Shown: piece by piece, positions 30,587-39,084 of the stretch
Layout: each line of letters begins with the position of its first letter
Numbering within the stretch: the first letter of the stretch is position 1
Assembly (NCBI RefSeq): GCF_021033825.1
Contig: NZ_JAIFXZ010000004.1
Coordinates: 160,472 to 224,471 of the forward strand
From: Dietzia aurantiaca
Lineage (GTDB): Bacteria; Actinomycetota; Actinomycetes; Mycobacteriales; Mycobacteriaceae
Reading direction: 5' to 3'
DNA: 64,000 nt
Program-made: the position numbers and the translations under genes
The notes under the pieces: model-generated
Seen by the model: the letters and a program-made list of their open reading frames with translations, nothing else
The model's database searches: none
What the model was told of the DNA's origin: nothing

Positions 30587-31312
30587 CTACGCGCCTCCCC
30601 CACCGCTGGACTCTGTATACAGATTGACGTTCGGATCGAACTCGATGTCGTGTGCGGTGTCCGGCTCGACGAGGATCGACTGGTTCACGGCCGCCGCGCG
30701 TCGGAGCCATCGCCGGCGCACCGGATTCGGTCCGGCGCCGGGGGACTCCGGCGAAGCGACGATGACGACCACCGCCGTCCCCGGCAACGGCACCCGTGTG
30801 GGCCACGTGGTCATCCTCACCGTGACATGCCGCAGGTCGTCATATACGCCGAATCGCACCGTCACGTCGAATTGGCACATCCCGGCAACTCGTTCATGAC
30901 GGTACTCCACCGTGTCGAGCGTGCCGGCATAGCGGGTTCCGGTGGCGCGGATCCGCGCGATGCGGCGCTGCTCCGATGTCGCCTCGGCCGCGGCGAAGGG
31001 CAGAACGAGCTCGCAGAACAGTACGAACGCGGCAGCGGCCGACACCGCGATCGCCAGGATCGTCACATCAACCTTCTCCGCGTGCCTGTCACCCACCGGG
31101 ATCGGACCGAGATGCGCGATGACCATCCGCCGATGGATCTCCGCGGCGATTCCGGCCCCCGAGGCAGTCGCCATTCCCGTGGCGAGCGACGGCGCGAGGG
31201 TCTGTCCGTAGTGGCCGAGCAATCTGGAGTACATCCCGAACGTGCCCGCGAAGGCGGCGACCACGAGGAAGAAGCCCGCGGTCAGGACCCAGAACCACCA
31301 GCTCTCACTCAT
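30587..31312 (-). CDS. DUF3592-like membrane protein
   Basis: About 241 residues. Two membrane helices: WWFWVLTAGFFLVVAAFAG near the N-terminus and VTILAIAVSAAAAFVLFCEL near 85-105. A soluble beta domain follows (TRYAGTLDTVEYRHERV ... FDVTVRFGVYDD ... VTVRMTTWPTRVPLPGTAV), resembling the DUF3592 beta barrel. Function unknown. Start uncertain: ATG 31312 or the GTG two codons before it, neither with a good ribosome binding site. It is convergent with rpsT and diverges from the nuclease-helicase pair; it may be an independent insertion. Confidence 0.55.
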   Translation of the reverse strand: MSESWWFWVLTAGFFLVVAAFAGTFGMYSRLLGHYGQTLAPSLATGMATASGAGIAAEIHRRMVIAHLGPIPVGDRHAEKVDVTILAIAVSAAAAFVLFCELVLPFAAAEATSEQRRIARIRATGTRYAGTLDTVEYRHERVAGMCQFDVTVRFGVYDDLRHVTVRMTTWPTRVPLPGTAVVVIVASPESPGAGPNPVRRRWLRRAAAVNQSILVEPDTAHDIEFDPNVNLYTESSGGGGA

Positions 31313-31766
31313 CGCCACCGCTCGGGGGGCGGCCGCCCCGGGCAGAATCCGAGGAAGGATCAGGTATCCGCCACAGCACCACAGTGAGAACCGCGCGGGG
31401 CCATATGTCCACCGGCCATACGGCCGGGTTCGGCACCCGGCTCAAGAGTGGTGATGCGGGATCCCCGATGCCGGGACGAGAAGACCGGCCCTTCAGCGCC
31501 CAATGGAAAGTACACCCCATGTGGATGCAAGCATCCTAGCGCGCACACTTCGCCGAAACCTCAGCGGACCTGTCCGTCGGCGACCGATATCCTGGAGTCA
31601 TGCCGGATACGAAGCAGAACCTTCGCGGCAGATTGACGCAGGCATTCCGCTGCGCCCCGCTCGCCATCACCACGGCTGGGAGGCATCGCAGTGCCGTCCG
31701 CCGATAGGCTCGGACCGTTGTGGCGTCTGACGCGGCGTCCGCCGGACGCGAAGGAGGAAACACGCG
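31313..31766. other. Gap before nuclease-helicase cassette
   Basis: About 450 bases with no convincing full-length gene. It holds a stable hairpin at 31423-31441 (7-base stem, 5-base loop), a possible promoter with a 35-codon reading frame (31588-31707), an inverted repeat at 31735-31749 (GCGTCC-GCC-GGACGC) directly before the cassette's ribosome binding site, and scattered AT-richer patches. No direct repeat matching the right flank was found by eye. Confidence 0.5.
31588..31707 (+). promoter_or_regulatory. Possible leaderless promoter and 35-codon leader ORF
   Basis: TATCCT (31588-31593) ends 6 bases before an ATG at 31600 that opens 35 codons (MPDTKQNLRG to SAVRR) and closes with TAG at 31705-31707. 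The layout matches the leaderless genes elsewhere in the window. It could be the transcription start of the downstream cassette, with a leader peptide. The peptide has no recognised family and may not be functional. Confidence 0.3.
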
Positions 31767-32756
31767 GTGAGCGGGACATCGACGCCGGCCAAAAAGTCAG
31801 CGAAGAAGGCTGCCAACAAGGTCGCGGCTGCCTCCGCAGCCAAGGCAAAGGCAGTCGTTCCCGAGCCAGTACCGATTCCGATCCCGGCAATCCTCGCCCT
31901 GGCGACTGCGGGCGCTCAGGGCGACAGACTTCACGCCTTCGCGGACGCCGCGCTTGACGACGCTGGCATTGGCGGGGTTTGTCGCTGGCATCACGCGAAG
32001 GTTCTGGCCTTACCTGATGACGAACGTGCCGCGATCGCCTGGATCGTGGCGCAAGCGGTCATGCGGAGCCGCACCGGAGGCGGTAACGCCCTCGACATTT
32101 GGCACACGGCCATCACCACCGAGACGAAGCTGTCGGGGAAAGACGCCAGGCTGGTCGAACTGTTCATCGACGACGTCTTCGGTCTGCCCGGCGGCATCAA
32201 GCCCCCTGCGGACCATCTACTCGGACACGTGGGCGAATGGCTCTGGTACCTCCACCTGTCCGAGTTCGCCGAGGACCACCGTGCGATTTTGAACCTGGAG
32301 TCACCGAAGTTCGGCGTGACTGAGCAGGGAGCAGACGGTCTGGCGCTGTACGAGTCCCTGACCGGGGGAGACACATCCTTCTGCCTCTGGGAGATGAAGA
32401 AACTCACCGGAACAGCCCCGATGTCCGGAACCACAGGGAAGGCCTACCGCCAGCTTCGTAAGAAGGGCGGCAAGTATCTAGCGAAGCTCACCAAGAGCTA
32501 CGCCGACCAGCCTGGTCTGGTGGGACAGTTGGGCAGCGAACTCGCCGAGCTGTGGGTGGAAGAGAGTTCGCGGGCCGGCGTTGGAGTCAGCGTGGCAACG
32601 GATCGGGTCCCGCCGGAAGCTGCGCCGTTCACCACGATGGGCACCCATTTCCCTCAGTTCGACAATCCAGGCCAACTCGAAGGCCTGCTGTTCACCGTCG
32701 AAGACCTCTGGCAGCTCGCCGTCACCGTTCGGGAGTACCTGTGGACCGCGCTCTAA
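31767..32756 (+). CDS. PD-(D/E)XK-like nuclease, HamA-like
   Basis: 329 residues. The first 33 are Lys/Ala-rich (PAKKSAKKAANK), like a histone-type DNA-binding tail. A helical middle is followed by a probable nuclease core. E157 is in HVGEW, D190 in KFGVTEQGAD, and E209-x-K211 in CLWEMKK, which is the E...D...ExK layout of PD-(D/E)XK enzymes. The GxD ... LWxxxK pattern recalls DUF1837, the HamA nuclease of Hachiman defence. Start is GTG 31767 with AAGGAGG nine bases upstream. The stop lies 16 bases inside the helicase gene. Family assignment is by motif only; HamA homology would need a structural search. GC content is lower than in the core genes. Confidence 0.6.
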   Translation: MSGTSTPAKKSAKKAANKVAAASAAKAKAVVPEPVPIPIPAILALATAGAQGDRLHAFADAALDDAGIGGVCRWHHAKVLALPDDERAAIAWIVAQAVMRSRTGGGNALDIWHTAITTETKLSGKDARLVELFIDDVFGLPGGIKPPADHLLGHVGEWLWYLHLSEFAEDHRAILNLESPKFGVTEQGADGLALYESLTGGDTSFCLWEMKKLTGTAPMSGTTGKAYRQLRKKGGKYLAKLTKSYADQPGLVGQLGSELAELWVEESSRAGVGVSVATDRVPPEAAPFTTMGTHFPQFDNPGQLEGLLFTVEDLWQLAVTVREYLWTAL

Positions 32757-35700
32757 GACCAGAGTTCGTCGCCGAGGCGCTCGGGGAGCACGCCGAAGGG
32801 ATCCTGCTGCCTACGGTCGAACAGCTCATCGACCTCATCGCAGCAGTTGAGGTAGGCGCCTTCGCCAGGGCGGACGACGTCGACGAACAGCTGCTCGAAA
32901 CGGCCTGGTACCTGCACGGCGTCGCCTCAGCCTCCCTGGCGGCAGAGCTTTACACGGCCGCCAGGCAGCAGCGTGCCTTCGCCGTCTCCGCCCACATCTT
33001 CGATCTGGCACTGAACACGTCGAACCTCAGCCTGATGGACCGGTTGAACTTCGCGTTCGCTGCACAGGTCGGATACCGCCGCGCAGATCTGGACCCGAAC
33101 GCCACCGCCATCTGGCGGCGAGTAGACGCCGACCTAGACGACAGTCCGCCACAAGGTCCGAACGCCGGGGAAGCACAGAGCGTCCCAACGGAGGAAAACT
33201 CGGACGACGAAGCGAATCGGTTGGGCGAAGACACCGAGCCGGATACCGAGGCCATCATCTCAGGCATCGGCCTACCCCGCGGCAGTGCCTTCTCCCTTAT
33301 GGCGCTGCGGGCAGGTATCGCGTTCTTGGGCCTGGACATCGGTCGTGTATCCGAACTGCTGACAACCTGGCGGGCAAACGTCGAGGATGTGCGCGACATC
33401 TTAGGTACAGACTCCCTGGTCCCGACCATGTTCGGGCCCGCTGAGCAGGTTGTCCTAGCCATCGAAAACCTCGTCGACTACCTCCGCTACGGGCAAGGCA
33501 CGAGGCTGGAGACTGCACGGGCCGCCCTGCAGTCGGTTGTCGACCTCTCAGCAGGACAAGGAGACACAGACTCACGCTGGGTAGCGGCCCACCTCCTGAC
33601 CATCGCCGACGGGTTGGAGGACTCCAGCATCTGGAGCGTGCTGCCGCCCGACAGCCCGCCCGAACTCGCGCAGGCCTTTACGATCGGCACACCCCCGGTT
33701 CTCACCCTCTGGCCTCCACAACGGGAACTATTGCGCCGCACCGAACTCAACCCTCTCGACCCGGCGACCAAGAGGCTGCTACTGTCCGTGCCCACGAGCG
33801 CCGGCAAGACGCTGCTTGCCCAAATCATCATGTGTCACCACCTGGCCACGGCATCCGGCGACGTCTGCTACGTGTCGCCGCTGAGAAGCCTCGGACGTGA
33901 GATGCGCCAAGCGCTGTCCAGCCGACTCCGGATCCTGCACAAGAGCCTCGGTGATGACCTCCCCGACTTCGGGTCGATGAACCTGAACGACCTGCTCGCA
34001 TTCTTCAGCGAGACGACCAGCGCAGCCTCGGTTGAAATCATGACCCCTGAGCGGCTCTCACACCTTCTGCGCCGCGACCCGGATGGCGCCCTCGGGCGCT
34101 TCACGATGTTCGTCATCGACGAAGCGCACCTCGTTGCTGAACCGCACCGCGGGTTCCTGCTCGAATCAATTCTCAGCGTCTTGGGCACGTCCGATGCTCG
34201 CCTGATCCTGCTCTCCGCGGTGATGGGAAACGCGCAGCAAGTCGCCTCCTGGCTCGACGACAGCAGCCCCAACACTCTGTTCTCGTCCGACTGGCGCGGC
34301 CCCCGCAGGCTTCACAGCGTCCTCAACAGCGAGATCGTGTGGGACAGCGAACGCGACCTGAAAACAAGGTCGGTCGCCTACCCCGTCCGCAAAGAGTTCG
34401 ACGTGGTCGGCAAACTCCGAATCAAGCCAGCTGAAGCTGCGACCAAAGTCCTGTGGACCCATCGCGAGCGCCCGCTCGGCGTCAAGCGACTCGAGTACCC
34501 GGCCGGCGGCGGCAAGGCCCGGGTCGGCAAGTCGACTGCTTTCTACATGATTTGCGCCAAGACAGCCCGTGCCTTCCTGCCCGCAGGAAGCCTTCTGATG
34601 ATCGTCACCAGGCGTGACTACGCACGAAACGCCGCGACAGTGATGGCGGCTGGGCTTCCGATCAGCGACCGGGCCGGGAAGCTGATCGACTTCCTTGTCG
34701 AACGCCTCGGAGTCGAACACCCCCTCATCGAGTGCGTCAGGTACGGGGTCGGCTACCACCACGCGGGCCTTCCCGTCGACGTTCTGGACGCGCTTGAGCA
34801 GGCCATCCGCTCGGAGAATCTGCTCGCACTCGTGGCCACGTCGACGTTGACCGACGGCGTGAACCTGCCGGTCCGGACGGTCCTTATTGCCGAGACCTCC
34901 TATCCGACCCAGGACAGGTCGCAGCACTACGACGCCGCTCGGCTGCTGAACGCGGTGGGCCGGGCGGGCAGGGCAGGTCGCGAGACCGAAGGCTGGATCA
35001 TCCTCGCACTGCAACAGGAATCGAAGACTTCGGATTTTGACAAGCTCCGCCCTACCGTCGACGACCTGCTCATCGAGTCGACTCTCACCTCGGACGAGGC
35101 GTTGGAGGCCCTGGAGGGAGCCGAAGCGCTGCTGGCATCCAGCGCCGACGAACTCTTCACGCTCGCCGATTCCGCAGCAGCAAGCTTCGCGTCGTTCGTG
35201 TGGTTCGTCCTGTCAGCCCACCAGAGGCTGGAGGAACTGGCCACCAGCAACAACATCATCGCCTCCGTTAAGCGACTCCTCGCCTTCGACCAGATGTCGC
35301 CGGATTTGGCCGCCCGATGGATGGCGTTCGCCCAACGGATCGCCGGAATCTACGAGCAGACACCCGCCGACAGCCGGCACCGCTGGGCGATCGCGGGAAC
35401 CTCCCTGGGTAGTGCTCGCGAACTCGAACGGCTCGCTACGCGCGTGGCTGACCTGGTCGCGGCGACCTACCCCGACCCGACCGACGACGGCCTCGCACGC
35501 GTCCTCACCCTCCGCGAGGCGCTCGAAGTGCTCGACGAAGTCGCAGCCTTCGACACCCTGCTCGCACTCCCCGAAAGCGGAAAGGTGTGGACCTTTAAGG
35601 AGACTCCCGCAAAGCGCGAGACCCTGGAAATTAAAGTCGCACCTTTCTTGCAGGGATGGCTCGAAGGTCTCGACATGCCCTCGCTCGCAGCAGCGACACA

Positions 35701-36370
35701 GCCCATGGTCTCCGACGCCGCCTGGCGCCTTGAGCAGACTGTCGACGCCATCAGCCGCGCCATCGAGCACTTCTTCAGCTGGACCATCGGAGTCCTCGTC
35801 GAACAGGCAAACCGCATCCTGAGCGAGACCGACGCACCGGTCCGGCTACCCCAGGATCTGCCACTGATGATCAGGTACGGCGTGGACACCCCGCAAGCCG
35901 TCGCGATCCTGAGTCGCGGTGTCCGCTCAAGGCGCCTGGCCCACACCGTCGGCCGCAAGGCCGCGGGCAGGGGGCTTCTGCTTGACGAGACGATCCCTTG
36001 GCTCCGCATGCTGCACATCGCCGGCTGGGTTGATGAGTTCGACGCAACGCCGCGCGAAATCGAGGACCTGGCAGACCTCACACGCGATGTGTCCGCCACC
36101 AGCCTGCTGCGACAGCTGCTTTCCTCCGCTGAAGCAACGGCCAACCTGCACCAGCCCATGGACCCGTACCCGCCGTCCGAGATTCCTGTCTCGCTGAGGG
36201 CGGACGGAGCAGCTGAACCCATCGAAGTGTGGACCGTCGGCGAAGCCTCCTACAGGATCGGTCTTGTTGCCGCTGAGCATCATGCGGACTACATCGCACT
36301 GGTTGAGGCGGGTCTGTCGTTCTCCGTGAGAACCAAGGGAGGCGTCCTCGCCATTCGCGCTGACAGCTGA
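32741..36370 (+). CDS. Ski2-like SF2 helicase, HamB-like
   Basis: 1,209 residues. About 1-320 form a helical N-terminal region with no recognised domain and an acidic linker (130-175). The helicase core spans roughly 325-760: motif I PTSAGKT 351-357, motif II DEAH 460-463, motif III LSAVMG about 491-496, the Ski2-type HHAGLP 673-678, motif V TSTLTDGVNLP 700-710, and motif VI GRAGRAG 740-746. About 450 helical residues follow, probably winged-helix and ratchet parts. HHAGL and DGVNLP are hallmarks of Ski2/Hel308-type translocases. Start is GTG 32741 with GGGAG upstream, overlapping the nuclease stop by 16 bases: strict coupling, which suggests one complex. An anti-phage role is inferred from the pairing and from the insertion between core genes. 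Confidence 0.75.
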   Translation: MDRALRPEFVAEALGEHAEGILLPTVEQLIDLIAAVEVGAFARADDVDEQLLETAWYLHGVASASLAAELYTAARQQRAFAVSAHIFDLALNTSNLSLMDRLNFAFAAQVGYRRADLDPNATAIWRRVDADLDDSPPQGPNAGEAQSVPTEENSDDEANRLGEDTEPDTEAIISGIGLPRGSAFSLMALRAGIAFLGLDIGRVSELLTTWRANVEDVRDILGTDSLVPTMFGPAEQVVLAIENLVDYLRYGQGTRLETARAALQSVVDLSAGQGDTDSRWVAAHLLTIADGLEDSSIWSVLPPDSPPELAQAFTIGTPPVLTLWPPQRELLRRTELNPLDPATKRLLLSVPTSAGKTLLAQIIMCHHLATASGDVCYVSPLRSLGREMRQALSSRLRILHKSLGDDLPDFGSMNLNDLLAFFSETTSAASVEIMTPERLSHLLRRDPDGALGRFTMFVIDEAHLVAEPHRGFLLESILSVLGTSDARLILLSAVMGNAQQVASWLDDSSPNTLFSSDWRGPRRLHSVLNSEIVWDSERDLKTRSVAYPVRKEFDVVGKLRIKPAEAATKVLWTHRERPLGVKRLEYPAGGGKARVGKSTAFYMICAKTARAFLPAGSLLMIVTRRDYARNAATVMAAGLPISDRAGKLIDFLVERLGVEHPLIECVRYGVGYHHAGLPVDVLDALEQAIRSENLLALVATSTLTDGVNLPVRTVLIAETSYPTQDRSQHYDAARLLNAVGRAGRAGRETEGWIILALQQESKTSDFDKLRPTVDDLLIESTLTSDEALEALEGAEALLASSADELFTLADSAAASFASFVWFVLSAHQRLEELATSNNIIASVKRLLAFDQMSPDLAARWMAFAQRIAGIYEQTPADSRHRWAIAGTSLGSARELERLATRVADLVAATYPDPTDDGLARVLTLREALEVLDEVAAFDTLLALPESGKVWTFKETPAKRETLEIKVAPFLQGWLEGLDMPSLAAATQPMVSDAAWRLEQTVDAISRAIEHFFSWTIGVLVEQANRILSETDAPVRLPQDLPLMIRYGVDTPQAVAILSRGVRSRRLAHTVGRKAAGRGLLLDETIPWLRMLHIAGWVDEFDATPREIEDLADLTRDVSATSLLRQLLSSAEATANLHQPMDPYPPSEIPVSLRADGAAEPIEVWTVGEASYRIGLVAAEHHADYIALVEAGLSFSVRTKGGVLAIRADS

Positions 36371-36847
36371 CGGGCGCGCCTGGCTGCGAACTCGGGCAGC
36401 CGCAGGCTGGTTTCAGATGTCGGAGCGATGCGCCTCGGAAGCTCGGCGGGCATTCGTAGCTACGCCCTCATCTCGACAGTTCTGAATCCGCGTCATTCTG
36501 GGCGGTTTTACACCTGTTGGCCCGCCGGGAGGGTGCCTCTACACCGATGCCAGCGGGGTGTAGTTGTCATCTCGGGAGCCTCGGTCCACCACTTCTCCCT
36601 CCACGACTCCACGGCGTCGCTCCGGGGTTCCGGTTGTGTGATCGGTATGTCCATTGCTACCTCCCGGCCCGGGCACCTTGTGGGCACCGACGTGGGTACA
36701 CGCCCCGCCGGGCGGAAACCGCACAGGTCAGACGGCATCGCGCGCCGGGTTGGTAGATCATAATCCATGCCTCGCAACGCGAGTGGAATCATTCAAAACG
36801 CCGACCGGCCACGGACTTCTCAGGCAACCCGCCCCGGGCTCACGTCG
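36371..36847. other. Right flank of the cassette
   Basis: About 480 bases between the helicase stop and the holA stop. The 48-codon gene at 36508-36654 on the minus strand is the only candidate gene. A minus-strand TATGAT at 36757-36762 may be its -10, and CTCGC-GTT-GCGAG (36771-36783) forms a small hairpin. No integrase, tRNA or clear attachment repeat was seen. Confidence 0.45.
36508..36654 (-). CDS. 48-residue orphan protein
   Basis: Starts MDIPITQPEP, has a Trp-rich centre (ESWREKWWTEAPEM) and a Cys/Arg-containing end (RWHRCRG). A very good ribosome binding site GGGAGG lies five bases before the ATG, the main reason to believe it. A TATGAT hexamer about 100 bases upstream could be its -10. 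No family recognised; it may be the intact small gene of the island or the surviving 5' part of a longer one. Confidence 0.4.
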   Translation of the reverse strand: MDIPITQPEPRSDAVESWREKWWTEAPEMTTTPRWHRCRGTLPAGQQV

Positions 36848-37825
36848 TCAGGCGGAGGCCGCCAGCGTGCCGACCTGACGCACCGCCCGTTCCAGGGCGT
36901 ACGAGGTGTCCTCGGCCATGCCCTTGACCTCGCCGTTGAGCCGCGAGACCACCTGCAGTGCGGTGCCCAGGGTGTCGATGGACCAGAACCGGGTCTGCGC
37001 CTGGACCTTCTTGACCTTCCACGGGGGCAGGCCCTGCCGCGCGAGATCCCCGGGGGCGACTCCCCGCTGGGTGCCGACCAGAGCGAGGGAGTTCACCGCA
37101 TCCGCCAGCGCGTCGGCCAGCACGACGTGCGGGACCCCGGTGTGCATCGCCCACTCCAGTGCCTCGATGGCCCCCGCCACGTCGCCGACCACGGCCCGCT
37201 CGGCCACGGTGAAGCCGCTGACCCCCACCACACCGGAGTGGTAGCGGCGAACAGCCTCGACGTCCACCTTGCCGCCGGTGTCGGCCACCAACTGGTCACA
37301 TGCGGAGGCGAGCGAGCGCAGATCCGTGCCGACCGCCTCGACGAGCGCCTCACACGCCTCGGGGGCCACACGCACATTCAGCCGGCGGAACTCCGACCGG
37401 ACGAAACCCATCACCTCTGTGTGCCGGGTGATCTTGCCCGCCGCGTGTTCCTCGGCACCGGCCTTGCGCAGGTCCGCAGCCAGGGTCTTGGCCCTGCCCC
37501 CTCCGGTGTGCTGCACGATCAACACTGTCTCCGTCGGCAGGTCCCGAGCCGCGTCCAGCACGGCAGCGACGGCGTCCTTACCCAGCTCCGCGGCCCCGGT
37601 GATCACCACGATCCGGGCCTCACCGAACAGGGACGGTGAGAGCAGCTCGAACAACTGGGCCGCCGTGACCTCCGGTCCACCGAGCCGGGAGACCACGGGT
37701 GGGTCCTCCCCCGTAGGTGTAGCGGCCCGAACCGCCGAGACGACCCCCATCGTGGCGCGCTCGGTGAGGAACTCGTCCTCGCCGAGCACGAGATGAAGTG
37801 GAGCCGGTGCGGGGCCTGCCGCCAT
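36848..37825 (-). CDS. holA: DNA polymerase III delta subunit
   Basis: Clamp-loader subunit that opens the sliding clamp. 325 residues with the N-terminal HLVLGEDEFLTERA, the AAA-like core, VLIVQHTGGGRAKTLAADLRKAGAE, and the C-terminal helical collar (ALEWAMHTGVPHVVLADALADAV ... FWSIDTLGTALQVVSRLN). Start ATG 37825 with GAGGAG upstream. Its partner order, rpsT then holA then comEC, is conserved but interrupted here on both sides. Confidence 0.93.
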   Translation of the reverse strand: MAAGPAPAPLHLVLGEDEFLTERATMGVVSAVRAATPTGEDPPVVSRLGGPEVTAAQLFELLSPSLFGEARIVVITGAAELGKDAVAAVLDAARDLPTETVLIVQHTGGGRAKTLAADLRKAGAEEHAAGKITRHTEVMGFVRSEFRRLNVRVAPEACEALVEAVGTDLRSLASACDQLVADTGGKVDVEAVRRYHSGVVGVSGFTVAERAVVGDVAGAIEALEWAMHTGVPHVVLADALADAVNSLALVGTQRGVAPGDLARQGLPPWKVKKVQAQTRFWSIDTLGTALQVVSRLNGEVKGMAEDTSYALERAVRQVGTLAASA

Positions 37826-37837
37826 GGGGAGAACTCC

Positions 37838-37891
37838 TCGTCGTCGTGATCGTCGTCGTTGTCGTCGACATCACCGTTGCCGTCGTCGTCC
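37838..37891. repeat. GTC/ACG trinucleotide-rich tract before holA
   Basis: About 54 bases made largely of GTC or GAC triplets immediately upstream of the holA ribosome binding site. A low-complexity tract likely to slip. Its role, if any, is unknown. Confidence 0.6.
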
Positions 37892-37951
37892 CCGACATCG
37901 TGCCACGTCGCACTGACAAGCCCACGGCCCCGTCACATGCGAGCCGGCACC

Positions 37952-38881
37952 TCACGGCCGGCGCTCGGCGTCCTCCATCACCATCCGCTCGCGAGCGTCA
38001 CCGTGGAGGGTGGTGCCCCCGGCGACCGGCTCGTGGAGGGCTCCGGAGGTGTGCGGAACCGCGGAGCCCTTCTCGATCTCGGACTCGGAGAGCGTGCCGG
38101 AGAACCTCTCGGTCAGTTCGCGGAAAAGCCGGTGCGAGGCCTTCGCTGAGCGCGCTTTGGGTCCGACCGGCCGCTCCTGCTGCGGGTCGGTGCAGGCGTC
38201 GACGATCGCCTCCACCACGATGTCGGGGGCGTCCAACGCGGCCAACCGCGGCGCGTGTCCGGTGTAGTTGCCGACATGCTCCCACCACGGCGTGTCAGCG
38301 GCCCACGGCAGGATCGTGCTGACCTTGATCGCCTCACCCAGCCCGGCCAGCCGCAACTCCTCGTTGAGCGAACGGCCCAGGCTGGAGATCCCCGCCTTCA
38401 CGGCAGCGTAGCTGGCCTGGTAGGCCAGCGGCACCTCCCCGGCGACCGACCCGACGTTGATGAGCACCCCCTCGCCACGCGCACAGAAGCGGCGCAGGGC
38501 CACGTGCGACCCGGACAGCATGCCCTTGAGGGTCACGTCGACGAGCCGGGTGTGGTCGGCGAGCGGAACCTCCCAGAACAGACCCATGACGCCGACGCCG
38601 GCGTTGTTGATCCACACGTCGATGTGGCCGGTGATTTCCTCGGCGCGCACGGCGAGCCGCTCGACGGCGTCCGCATCGCTGACGTCCGTGGGCACGGCCA
38701 GTGCGCTACCGCCGGCCTCGGTGATCTGCGCGCCCACCTCGTCGAGCAACGCGGAACGTCGGGCGGCGACGACAACGTGGGCGCCCCGCGCACCGAGCGC
38801 CAGTGACGCGCCGCGGCCGAATCCGCTCGATGCGCCCGTGATGACGATCGTCCGTCCCGCCAGGCTTTCCCGAGTGCCCAC
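37952..38881 (-). CDS. Short-chain dehydrogenase/reductase
   Basis: 309 residues with a Rossmann fold. TGASSGFG (about 16-23) binds NAD(P), WINNAGVGVMG is the NNAG motif, and Ser ... YAAVK (S-Y-K triad in SVAGEVPLAYQASYAAVKAG) is the active site. A 60-residue C-terminal extension follows, typical of the SDR7 group; substrate unknown. Start GTG 38881 with GGGAGG eight bases upstream. It is not part of the core rpsT-holA-comEC order, so it was inserted together with or beside recQ, which is divergent from it. Confidence 0.88.
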   Translation of the reverse strand: MGTRESLAGRTIVITGASSGFGRGASLALGARGAHVVVAARRSALLDEVGAQITEAGGSALAVPTDVSDADAVERLAVRAEEITGHIDVWINNAGVGVMGLFWEVPLADHTRLVDVTLKGMLSGSHVALRRFCARGEGVLINVGSVAGEVPLAYQASYAAVKAGISSLGRSLNEELRLAGLGEAIKVSTILPWAADTPWWEHVGNYTGHAPRLAALDAPDIVVEAIVDACTDPQQERPVGPKARSAKASHRLFRELTERFSGTLSESEIEKGSAVPHTSGALHEPVAGGTTLHGDARERMVMEDAERRP

Positions 38882-39084
38882 GATGCCCCCCTCCCGGTCG
38901 GACCCCCGCGGGTCCGGATGTGCGCACCATGGTCCACCGCGGACACCTACCGTGCATCCGGTACGCCCATACCCCGAGCGGCTGGGGTGTGCGCGGTGGG
39001 AGCCCCCGGGCGATGCGCCTACGCTCGGCGGTCCGGGGCCATCCCACTGCGGGCCGCCCGGCCGCGGACCGAGAGGACAGACAC

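Noticed and set aside
31423..31441. tRNA T-arm-like CCGGG-loop-CCCGG
   Set aside because: No acceptor, D or anticodon arm around it; it is better read as a plain hairpin.
31536..31890. Minus-strand frames of 75 and 109 codons overlapping the cassette start
   Set aside because: No ribosome binding site, Arg/Ser-rich composition, antisense to a gene with a strong site.
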